This document shows, piece after piece, positions 38,799 through 45,918 of a stretch of DNA of 47,540 nucleotides (the first letter of the stretch is position 1; each line of letters starts with the position of its first letter). Both the position numbers and the translations under genes were made by a program. Source of the stretch: a virus; IMG/VR virus record IMGVR_UViG_3300031857_014260, positions 1 to 47,540 of that record, one strand, 5' to 3'. The notes under the pieces were generated by a model, which was not told where the DNA came from, searched no databases, and saw only the letters and a list, made by a program, of their open reading frames with translations.

Positions 38799-40046
38799 TT
38801 ATCTTAATCCAGCTAATCTTAAAATGTCTTCCTGGGCAGCTATTTCAACATCGTCGCCTACCTTAGGAGCATCTGGATCATTAGAAGTTTGTTGTCCTCC
38901 TGACCCTAATGCTCCCTTGGACTTAGTATTTAACACTAGCTTACCTGAAGCATCTTTAGTTAACGCAGAAGGATTCTTTTTTAAATCAAGTTGGGTTTTT
39001 GTTCCATTACCGTGATCAATCTCAGCAGCAACTCCGGGTTGAAGTGCTGATAGTTTTCCGGCCATAATTTCTTCTACTGTAGGCTCAGTACTTTCTTTTG
39101 GTACACAGTTAGGAACTGTGCGGCCGCCTTTTTTCTTTGTACCCACAGGCTTGTAACCCTTCCAACAAGGATTGTCTTTCGGGTCGCGTAATCCTTCGCC
39201 TAATAAATCTTCAATTTTCATATCGTCTACCTTTTTAGGCACTGCAGGTCCAATAAGTGTATCTGACTTTTTCTTTGTACCATTTAGTGCTTGAGTTTTT
39301 TTTGCGTATTTTCTAGCTCTAAAACCTTTTTTATGTTCCGCTAATCCTAGTCCTTGGCTTTCTAAATCTATTATGTGTTTACGAAGTTTTTCAATTAAAC
39401 CTCTAGATCTTAAAACTTTAAAAGTTAAGTTCTCTACACTAAATTCGCCTTCTCTAGCTAGACCAGCTTTTCTAATCTTTGCTATCTCATCTTTGACAAT
39501 TTCTGCAACTTCAATATCTTTTGATTTTAAGGCCTGCTGAATTTTATCAATATAGCTATTTACCTTATTTTCTACGTCATCATCGTTAATATTTACACGC
39601 TCTGCCTTGGGTTCATTGATCCAGCGATTATCTAGTACACTGTAAATTCCAGCACTGTGGTGGGGTTGTTGATCGTCTTGTACATATAGTTCTACATCTA
39701 TACCTTTTATTTTTATATTATGTTTAAAGTTATAGTGATTCTTTTTAGCATCAAATAAAGATTTGAGCTGTAGTTCTTGATCTGCTGGAATGTTTACAAT
39801 TAGATGTAGATCTAGATCGCTGTAGGGAGTATATGTGTAGGCAGCATTTGATCCGCTGATTGTGATATCTTTTAAATTTATTTCTGGAATATCAATAAAG
39901 TTGATAAAGTGTTTAGCTATAGCTAATAATTTATAACGTATCTGTGATTTAAGACTATTATTTTTCCAAAGGGCAGGATTTAGTTCATCATGAAAGATAA
40001 CTGCACTGTCTAAAATTCCTTCTTGTGTAAATTCTCTCAAATACAT
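38799..40046 (-). CDS. Nucleotidyltransferase-fold virion-type protein with Cys module
   Basis: The 415-residue protein starts MYLREFTQEGILD, like a capsid-targeting sequence. From about residue 60 it has ITISGSNAAYTYTPYSDLDLHLIV, the GS...SDxDLHL signature of the polymerase-beta-type nucleotidyltransferase fold, and IKGIDVELYV with a third carboxylate. A basic middle region follows, then DLLGEGLRDPKDNPCWKGY and TVPNCVP, a two-cysteine module that follows an LGE site. Nucleotide transfer to RNA or protein after injection is possible. Confidence 0.75.
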   Translation of the reverse strand: MYLREFTQEGILDSAVIFHDELNPALWKNNSLKSQIRYKLLAIAKHFINFIDIPEINLKDITISGSNAAYTYTPYSDLDLHLIVNIPADQELQLKSLFDAKKNHYNFKHNIKIKGIDVELYVQDDQQPHHSAGIYSVLDNRWINEPKAERVNINDDDVENKVNSYIDKIQQALKSKDIEVAEIVKDEIAKIRKAGLAREGEFSVENLTFKVLRSRGLIEKLRKHIIDLESQGLGLAEHKKGFRARKYAKKTQALNGTKKKSDTLIGPAVPKKVDDMKIEDLLGEGLRDPKDNPCWKGYKPVGTKKKGGRTVPNCVPKESTEPTVEEIMAGKLSALQPGVAAEIDHGNGTKTQLDLKKNPSALTKDASGKLVLNTKSKGALGSGGQQTSNDPDAPKVGDDVEIAAQEDILRLAGLR

Positions 40047-40052
40047 CGTTCA

Positions 40053-40436
40053 TTATTCTAATATTTTAAGTAAGGTATCCCAATATGCTGATAACCAACC
40101 TATTACTGCTACACCGCCTAGACCCATATAAGTCCACTTGGCTCTAAACTTTTCTAAATCAGATATCTTATCAGCTAATTCATGATGTTGTGCTGTTTGT
40201 TGCTTGTGTAACTCGTCGGCATGAGCATAAAACTTGTCTCTAGTTGTTCTGTACTCGTCTAACATAGTGTCTAACTTTTCATTGACTTGATCTCTAGTAC
40301 GATCTAGACAGTCATGCATGTCTTTTACATCGACTTTTAAATCATCTAACTTTTCGTCAATTGCTTCTACTTTAGTTTCTAGTACACTTACACGTTCCTG
40401 TGTGGGTACTGAAGCTATTTTTGCCACTCGTGCCAT
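40053..40436 (-). CDS. Coiled-coil protein with C-terminal membrane segment
   Basis: The 127-residue protein is almost wholly heptad coiled coil (about 12-95), ending with one hydrophobic helix (WTYMGLGGVAVIGWLSAYW) and a short tail. It resembles XhlA-like or spanin-like tail-anchored proteins. AATAAATATA lies 73 bases upstream. Function unknown. Confidence 0.7.
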   Translation of the reverse strand: MARVAKIASVPTQERVSVLETKVEAIDEKLDDLKVDVKDMHDCLDRTRDQVNEKLDTMLDEYRTTRDKFYAHADELHKQQTAQHHELADKISDLEKFRAKWTYMGLGGVAVIGWLSAYWDTLLKILE

Positions 40437-40508
40437 TTGGGCATCTCCTTAAATTTAATGCTATTTTTTTAGCCAAAAAAAGTAGTGCCTAAATTGTGCC
40501 TTATTTTA

Positions 40509-40514
40509 TATTTA
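40509..40514 (-). promoter_or_regulatory. T4-like late promoter candidate (AATAAATATA)
   Basis: The RATAAATA motif on the minus strand is 73 bases before the coiled-coil gene, just before the stop of the gene upstream. Confidence 0.4.
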
Positions 40515-40916
40515 TTGTTTAATTTTAAAAACAATATTCAGTCCTGTTCCCTGTGTTATAAAAATTGGTTTTTGTATTATTGCAGTTTCATCTAAATTTG
40601 TGATAAAAGGTACAAACTGAAAATCTTCAATTAGTTGCCCTATGTGGTTTTCGTCTTTGATGTACACATCTACTTGTTCTGTTTCCCATTCAAAGTTCCA
40701 TATTTTTTGTTCTGATGTCGAATTGAATCCGTAGTCGGATGCTTTTTCAATTAAGACTGCGGGCTTTTTGTCATAGCTGATATTACTTCTTAATTCTAAG
40801 GTTTGTATAACAGTATCAAAATTCTGTTGTTGATTTCTTTGTAATTTTTTATCTGGTTCGTTTCTATATTGACCAGTATAACTGATATCCACTAATGTAT
40901 ACAGACTATATTTCAT
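40512..40916 (-). CDS. Probable structural protein
   Basis: The 134-residue protein starts MKYSLYTLVDISYTGQYRN and has a beta-rich body ending TQGTGLNIVFKIKQ. No named family is recognised, but it sits among virion genes with strong terminators on either side. A head-tail or baseplate accessory role is possible. Confidence 0.65.
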   Translation of the reverse strand: MKYSLYTLVDISYTGQYRNEPDKKLQRNQQQNFDTVIQTLELRSNISYDKKPAVLIEKASDYGFNSTSEQKIWNFEWETEQVDVYIKDENHIGQLIEDFQFVPFITNLDETAIIQKPIFITQGTGLNIVFKIKQ

Positions 40917-40931
40917 CTAGTACTTATCAGA

Positions 40932-40961
40932 CAAAAAAATAGGGCAGTAAAAACTGCCCTA
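40932..40961 (-). terminator. Rho-independent terminator
   Basis: An 8-bp stem (TAGGGCAG/CTGCCCTA, 40954-40961 with 40940-40947) is followed on the minus strand by TTTTTTT. It ends the structural gene at 40990-41406. Confidence 0.9.
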
Positions 40962-40989
40962 CCCTTCCCATCCCTAGGAAATCTCTAAA

Positions 40990-41406
40990 TTAAGAGAATG
41001 TTAAACCAGTTGGAGTAACTGTTGCCATTGTGCAAGCAGTTGCGCCAGTTACGGTTGCTACGATAGCAGCTTCAGCTGCGCCATAGCTAGCATCAGCTAC
41101 TGCTGGATTAGCAGCTGAACCGTCATTACCGGTGTTGTCATGAACCATAACTAAACCAACGCTTGGGTTTGCGTTTGTAAACCCACCAACATAATAGATC
41201 TCAAATTGACCTTGTAGAGCACGGATAGCTTGGCTTAATAAGCTGTTGCTGATTGTTGGGGTTGTGCTTAGGTTAGCGTCAGCTACAGAAACACTGATAG
41301 CTTTAAGTACTGGTGTACCAAAATTGCTAATAGGGGTTGCTGGAACTTTACGGGTATTAGCACCTACTGTGGTGCTACCTACGGTACTTGTATAGATACT
41401 TGGCAT
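40990..41406 (-). CDS. Probable virion surface or decoration protein
   Basis: The 138-residue Ala/Thr/Val-rich protein has few charges and strong beta content (KAISVSVADANLSTTPTISNSLL, IVATVTGATACTMATVTPTG). It stands alone between a late-promoter-like motif (GATAAATAAT, 53 bases upstream) and a strong terminator, the arrangement of a highly expressed virion protein. An exact identity cannot be given. Confidence 0.65.
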   Translation of the reverse strand: MPSIYTSTVGSTTVGANTRKVPATPISNFGTPVLKAISVSVADANLSTTPTISNSLLSQAIRALQGQFEIYYVGGFTNANPSVGLVMVHDNTGNDGSAANPAVADASYGAAEAAIVATVTGATACTMATVTPTGLTFS

Positions 41407-41458
41407 AATATTTTCTCCTCAATATGCTTTTACTCACGCTCTGTGAGTATTGTAATAT

Positions 41459-41464
41459 TATTTA
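41459..41464 (-). promoter_or_regulatory. T4-like late promoter candidate (GATAAATAAT)
   Basis: The RATAAATA motif on the minus strand is 53 bases before the probable decoration protein gene. Confidence 0.5.
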
Positions 41465-41487
41465 TCCAGAAGTCAAAAAAACGGCTT

Positions 41488-41748
41488 TTAGTTGTTGTTT
41501 TGTCGTCCTTCTTGAATCTTTTTGATTCCTCGTTTAAATTTAGCGGGTTCGGCAGTACGTATAGCATTAATAAATCTGCGCTCTAATTCAGCAGCAGTTT
41601 CTAAGTCATATTGTTCTCTAATTAGAGTTAATAGGTTAACGGCGCTGTCAATAAGATTGGCACCGCGACTTTCAATTATAGCATCGGTATTACGATTTAC
41701 ACCTACTTCAGTTAAACCCTGTAAAATTGACCTAGTACTCTTTCTCAT
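41488..41748 (-). CDS. Small helical protein
   Basis: The 86-residue basic helical product has SAVNLLTLIREQYDLETAAELERRFINAIR in the middle and ends KIQEGRQNNN. An unrecognised family, but it reads as a real gene. It diverges from the small plus-strand gene at 41824. Confidence 0.65.
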   Translation of the reverse strand: MRKSTRSILQGLTEVGVNRNTDAIIESRGANLIDSAVNLLTLIREQYDLETAAELERRFINAIRTAEPAKFKRGIKKIQEGRQNNN

Positions 41749-41789
41749 CGATATTCCCTTTTGTATATTTAATCGTTTTTTAATATTAC

Positions 41790-41795
41790 TAAATA
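41790..41795 (+). promoter_or_regulatory. T4-like late promoter candidate (CTAAATACT), plus strand
   Basis: TAAATA lies 28 bases before the 51-residue gene on the plus strand, one of few plus-strand examples. Confidence 0.35.
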
Positions 41796-41823
41796 CTTTT
41801 ACACATTGACACAGGAGTTAAAA

Positions 41824-41979
41824 ATGTTAGATCTTTTAAAAAAGATGATCCAAAGTCTCACTGGTTCGTATCAAAACGAACTAGATCAGTATATCAAAGA
41901 ACGCAATCCTAAAAACGCCGCAGATGTTGAACGTATAGTACAAGAATATACCTACAGACAAATGAGAGGCTGGTCATGA
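41824..41979 (+). CDS. Small protein resembling DUF3563
   Basis: The 51-residue product has LLKKMIQSLTGSYQNELDQYI followed by ADVERIVQEY, the layout of DUF3563 proteins (LxxxL......QxELDxYLxxxxDxxDLERR). A strong Shine-Dalgarno (AGGAG) lies 6 bases before the ATG. Its stop overlaps the next start (ATGA). The function is unknown. Confidence 0.7.
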   Translation: MLDLLKKMIQSLTGSYQNELDQYIKERNPKNAADVERIVQEYTYRQMRGWS

Positions 41980-42134
41980 TCTGCAAGCTAATTCAAGCTA
42001 TCGCTGAATATAAGCAACGTCAGGCCGATCTATATCTTAGAAATTTGACCTGGCAACCTATGACTGATGACGAAGTTGAGTGGGTGAATAACCCCACGAA
42101 AATCCCCAATAAAGATTGCAAGTCTTTAAAATAA
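41976..42134 (+). CDS. Small hypothetical protein
   Basis: The 52-residue product starts MICKLIQAIAEYKQRQADLY and continues LRNLTWQPMTDDEVEWVNNP. It is translationally coupled to the DUF3563-like gene by ATGA. It reads as a helical N-terminus with an acidic-aromatic second half. No family is recognised. Confidence 0.65.
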   Translation: MICKLIQAIAEYKQRQADLYLRNLTWQPMTDDEVEWVNNPTKIPNKDCKSLK

Positions 42135-42190
42135 GATATATAATACTGTATGCGTAACAGCATATAAGACATACACACAAGGAGAAAATA

Positions 42191-42460
42191 ATGTCACAAT
42201 TTGAAACACCAAAACTACCAGAAGTAAAATTCAACAAGAACGGCTACGAAATCCGTACAGATATTCTTGGCATGGCCAAGGATCTAATACAATCAGAACA
42301 TTCAACTAAGTTTGCTGGTTGGGAAATGTCAGCCAAGCGTGACGAGAAGACTGGTCAGATCGTTACCACAGTAGGTATGCCAGAATTTCCAGGAATTGAT
42401 AAAGTGTTAGAAGCCGCAGAAAAGATGTACAACTTTGTAAATCAAAGCGCAAAGAAGTAA
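42191..42460 (+). CDS. Conserved-type small phage protein
   Basis: The 89-residue protein starts MSQFETPKLPEVKFNKNGYE and includes LGMAKDLIQSEHSTKFAGWEMSAKRD; a good Shine-Dalgarno (AAGGAG) is present. It has its own strong terminator just downstream. It resembles small proteins seen in marine T4-like phages, function unknown. It is the last plus-strand gene of the window. Confidence 0.7.
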   Translation: MSQFETPKLPEVKFNKNGYEIRTDILGMAKDLIQSEHSTKFAGWEMSAKRDEKTGQIVTTVGMPEFPGIDKVLEAAEKMYNFVNQSAKK

Positions 42461-42476
42461 TTAACCTAAATCAAAC

Positions 42477-42502
42477 AAAAAGGACTCTTCGGAGTCCTTT
42501 TT
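42477..42502. terminator. Bidirectional rho-independent terminator
   Basis: A 6-bp GC-containing stem extended by A/T pairs (AAAAAGGACTC TTCG GAGTCCTTTTT) lies between convergent genes and has T tracts in both directions. Confidence 0.93.
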
Positions 42503-42510
42503 CTTTATCA

Positions 42511-42708
42511 CTAAAAAGTTTTATTTGGAGTGAGGTAATCTCTAAAACTACAACTACCTGTTACTTGAGTATTTTTTAAGTACAACGCTTGTATGGCTTT
42601 GGCTAACTCTTTTTGACATTCAGCTTCAGAAGTGTAAAAGTTTTGAACACTTCCTTTATGTCTATAAGGAGGTTCTGAACTTAAGACTATAATGAGTAAA
42701 AGCCACAT
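42511..42708 (-). CDS. Small membrane-anchored or exported protein, MW-hydrophobic/2-Cys family
   Basis: The 65-residue product starts MWLLLIIVLSSEPPYRHKGS with one hydrophobic segment, then FYTSEAECQKEL and VTGSCSF. It shares with the small protein encoded at 3425-3598 the MW(L/M) start, F.T...C and V.G.C pattern. Function unknown. Confidence 0.65.
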   Translation of the reverse strand: MWLLLIIVLSSEPPYRHKGSVQNFYTSEAECQKELAKAIQALYLKNTQVTGSCSFRDYLTPNKTF

Positions 42709-42711
42709 GTT

Positions 42712-43350
42712 TTATTCCCATGCTACCATCTTAAATCGTTCTCGGGGTGTGCCAAAGTAATTACACTTCCACTCACTTTGTGCAAAAAAATCTAAGTGAT
42801 GCCATTCTGCTTTACGTCGTAATACATTTACAGCAGCATCCTCCCAATCAATACTGGCTAGTATAGGCTCTACATACTGTTTCATCCACAGCATTTCTTC
42901 GTAGTCAAAGCCATCATACTCCCAGTGTAGCAATTCAAAACAATTGCCATAACAATCTACATAGTCCATGCTGTAATCTAATCCCCATTTAGGTCTTAGA
43001 CTGATCAGTTGCCATATGCGAGGAAAGTATTTGGTCCACATCTTGAGTTGGCTTAGTGCTTCGTCTTTGTATCCCTTACGTTCAAATAGCAAACTGTGAT
43101 TTAGGATAGCACCTTCTAGTTTGTCTGATTGATCGAACCAAGGTTGTTTGATTGCTGTGCGGTGACTGCGATGTAGCTGTGTTTCAGTTAAGTTTGCCGC
43201 AGCATACATCTTTTCTAATTCAGTTAGATCGTAACCGTTTTGATCAAATAGTTCTAAGTGAGGTATTTTAGGAGCAAAATATCCTTCTATAGGAATTGTC
43301 CAATACCCTTGTGCGTTCCAGGTATTGTCTGTAAGTATTACATCCTTCAT
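42712..43350 (-). CDS. Hypothetical aromatic-rich protein
   Basis: The 212-residue protein is unusually rich in Trp, Tyr and Phe (for example DNTWNAQGYWTIPIEGYFAP and CFELLHWEYDGFDYEEMLW), ending CNYFGTPRERFKMVAWE. No catalytic motif is recognised. It overlaps the HAD-LysM-GH19 gene by 4 bases. Confidence 0.7.
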   Translation of the reverse strand: MKDVILTDNTWNAQGYWTIPIEGYFAPKIPHLELFDQNGYDLTELEKMYAAANLTETQLHRSHRTAIKQPWFDQSDKLEGAILNHSLLFERKGYKDEALSQLKMWTKYFPRIWQLISLRPKWGLDYSMDYVDCYGNCFELLHWEYDGFDYEEMLWMKQYVEPILASIDWEDAAVNVLRRKAEWHHLDFFAQSEWKCNYFGTPRERFKMVAWE

Positions 43351-45488
43351 TTCTTACGACCACTTTTCATATTTGCACACCAGTGATACATTTTTGCTCG
43401 TTCACCGGATGCATCTTTAGCACGTTGACGTAATGATGTTACTGAGCCGTCGCAGCTGGCGCCAGCATTTTGTACACGACCCGGACGACTCTTGCCTTTG
43501 ACTTTACCGTCAGCAAAGTTTTCAGCAACATTAAATGTTGGATCAGTCTTCTGACGCTTCATACCTTTAGGCTGACGAGGATCAACAGGGTCAATGTCAG
43601 TTGTAGTGAGTCCTGTTTTTTCTAAGTCGTTGATATATTTGTGTTCTTCTTCTTCGCTACCAAACGAAAAAATAGTACTGGGCGGTCCTTTGCCAAAATC
43701 ATGTTTACCTAAGCCCTTCATATTACTAATATGCTGGCCTAATTTATACCAATCATACACATCATCAACATCTACTCTAACTGTGCCTGCTGGCATGGTT
43801 GGTTTAGTCTCTGGTCCCGGAGGAGTAGCATTAGGATGATAATCTTCCTTGGCGGTATTCATAGTTTTTAGATAATTTTGAAATATACCATGACGTCTTT
43901 GTAGACCTAATAGACCAGGATTGATGTAACTAGTCACAGCTCTTGTATCTGTAAAATTTTTAACATTAGGTTGTACACGGTTTTTCCAAAACCATACACT
44001 GGCTTTAGCAGCAACATCGGGCCTTTCTAACAGTTGAGGTTTTTGATCTAAAGGCAGACCTAATGCTTGCCCTGCTTGTGTATAATTCCAGCGACCGGTT
44101 AATTGAATAAATCCTCTACCTTTAAAACGCTCACCATCGCCTGGGTTAGTGTTTCCTAATTTTTTAGCTTTTTCTGGATTATACTTTAAATCGTATTTTT
44201 TTAAAAAATCTTGCGGATCACCAAACTCTGTAAGAGTGGCAAAATTAGCAGTCTCGTGTGCGCACTGTGCTAAAAATTGTGCTAGTTCTTGTCCTTTAAT
44301 TCCGGCTTTGATAGCAAAATCTCTTAAAGTAGTTTCTAGCGAGCTGTCAGTAATTGTTGCTGGTTGTGTTCCCTGACCTGATATATTAGTTGGTTGTTTT
44401 GTAGTCTTAGTATTAGTTGTTGTTGTTTTTTGAGGGATTTTTACTTCTTGTCCAGGTTTTAATTTAGTGTCTTTATTGAAATTATTAAATTTCATTAGTA
44501 CTACAGGATCCAAATTATTTTGTCGTGCAATAGAATACACAGTATCACCAGGTTCTGCGAATTGACTAACATCACCTATTTTTTCATTAACACTTTTGCT
44601 TGTTGTATTTTTTCCTGATTGTCGTGCTTGCCGGCCAGCACAATGAGCTTTTTGACTAAACCCTTTAGGATTACTACAGTCGATGCTTTTTTTGTATTTC
44701 TTAGTCCATGATTCCTCAAACCCGCCGCCGTCGCCTCCCCCGGCATCTCCTGCGCCGCTGTCGCCGCTATATCCTGAATAAAATCCGTAGCCGCCAAAAG
44801 GACCAGGACCATAGGCAGGAACTGTGACTCTTTTTTTCTTCTTTTTTCGTTTAGCTTCACCTAACATACTAGCAGTTAAGTTATCTAAAAATTCTTCTTT
44901 TATGAGTTTAATGCTACCGTCAGGTTTTACAAAAATTGCTTGAAAAGAAATATTTGGATATTCATCTTTTAGAGAATTAAACACTCTTAAATTACTCATG
45001 CTATCATCATAAAGACTGACTCTATTAAATTTTCCGGTATTTAGATATCGGCGAACCCATATAGCTTTCTTTTCTGCTGGGATTGCATTTCCTGCTAGAT
45101 TGCCGGCTCTATGCACATGCACTTGACTCATGTCAATCCCGTATTTGGCAAACGTGTTTAAAAATAAGTCTCTATTATCAAAATCTGCTCTAGCAGTCAG
45201 CATGATTACTTTGCTATTTCCTGCATTGTCTAGGATTGCTTTAAGCTTTTCGATCATTGGCTTTATAGGCCTACTTTCTTTATTGAATTTTTCAGCTGAT
45301 CGAAATTCGCCAAAATCAAATTCTTCGCCGGGTAACAATGTATAGTTGTTAAATTCTTGATTGGTTAGACTTCTAACCACTTTGCCATCTCTAACTACTT
45401 TAATTTTAGCAGTGGTGTGAAATAGAGTATCATCTATATCAAATATAGTTAATCCTCTAGTGGTATTATCAAAGTCACTCAATCTCAT
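43347..45488 (-). CDS. HAD phosphatase-LysM-GH19 chimeric protein with Cys modules
   Basis: The 713-residue product has, in order: a HAD-like domain (1-205) with TIFDIDDTLFH, VIMLTARADF and VSLYDDSMSNL; an LGE site at about 210-212 and a KRKKKKK segment; a Gly-rich linker; a SIDCSNPKGFSQKAHC Cys module (about 267-283); LysM (VYSIARQNNLDPVVLMKFNN, about 315-355); a GH19 chitinase-like domain (about 385-540) with AQCAHETANFATLTEF and GRGFIQLTGRWNY; and a C-terminal CDGSVTSL...YHWCANMKSG module. The wall-active part could aid entry or lysis. TTAAATAAA lies 27 bases upstream. Confidence 0.85.
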   Translation of the reverse strand: MRLSDFDNTTRGLTIFDIDDTLFHTTAKIKVVRDGKVVRSLTNQEFNNYTLLPGEEFDFGEFRSAEKFNKESRPIKPMIEKLKAILDNAGNSKVIMLTARADFDNRDLFLNTFAKYGIDMSQVHVHRAGNLAGNAIPAEKKAIWVRRYLNTGKFNRVSLYDDSMSNLRVFNSLKDEYPNISFQAIFVKPDGSIKLIKEEFLDNLTASMLGEAKRKKKKKRVTVPAYGPGPFGGYGFYSGYSGDSGAGDAGGGDGGGFEESWTKKYKKSIDCSNPKGFSQKAHCAGRQARQSGKNTTSKSVNEKIGDVSQFAEPGDTVYSIARQNNLDPVVLMKFNNFNKDTKLKPGQEVKIPQKTTTTNTKTTKQPTNISGQGTQPATITDSSLETTLRDFAIKAGIKGQELAQFLAQCAHETANFATLTEFGDPQDFLKKYDLKYNPEKAKKLGNTNPGDGERFKGRGFIQLTGRWNYTQAGQALGLPLDQKPQLLERPDVAAKASVWFWKNRVQPNVKNFTDTRAVTSYINPGLLGLQRRHGIFQNYLKTMNTAKEDYHPNATPPGPETKPTMPAGTVRVDVDDVYDWYKLGQHISNMKGLGKHDFGKGPPSTIFSFGSEEEEHKYINDLEKTGLTTTDIDPVDPRQPKGMKRQKTDPTFNVAENFADGKVKGKSRPGRVQNAGASCDGSVTSLRQRAKDASGERAKMYHWCANMKSGRKK

Positions 45489-45513
45489 TGTAAATCTCTG
45501 TTAAAATATATCT

Positions 45514-45918
45514 TTATTTAACTATAGGGCCGCCAGTGATCCATAGTTCACAACTACGCTCACCTGCGCATTTAAAATGCAGTAGATTACAGTAACCTAA
45601 GTCTGCTGCTTCACGAGTCTTTTCTGCTTGGTATGCTTCTGCGCCCATACCGTCATGTATACACTTATACATAGCATCCGTGATATTAAAGGCAGCACAG
45701 TTAGCACACTTCATAGTCCGAGCAGTCTTTTCATCGATGCCCCATTGTTTAGCTGATTCCTTCCAGTACGATTTTGGTTCTTTAGGATTAGCAGGTCCAT
45801 AGTGATGTTTGTCTATGGCCGCCTGACGATTTTTTACATTAGTTTCTAGATCGTGTGTGGCAATAGGACAGCCCTTGTTGGCTGCTTCTACTATGTTGAT
45901 ATATTTTCTATAGGTCAT
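45514..45918 (-). CDS. Cys-rich probable metalloprotein
   Basis: The 134-residue protein has cysteines at 17, 71, 74, 86, 110, 117 and 123: KCANCAAF, YKCIHDG, GYCNLLHFKCAGERSCELW. The CxxC plus later Cys pattern recalls high-potential iron-sulfur or zinc proteins. It begins MTYRKYINIVEAANKGC. It overlaps the structural gene before it by 4 bases. The metal is unknown. Confidence 0.65.
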   Translation of the reverse strand: MTYRKYINIVEAANKGCPIATHDLETNVKNRQAAIDKHHYGPANPKEPKSYWKESAKQWGIDEKTARTMKCANCAAFNITDAMYKCIHDGMGAEAYQAEKTREAADLGYCNLLHFKCAGERSCELWITGGPIVK

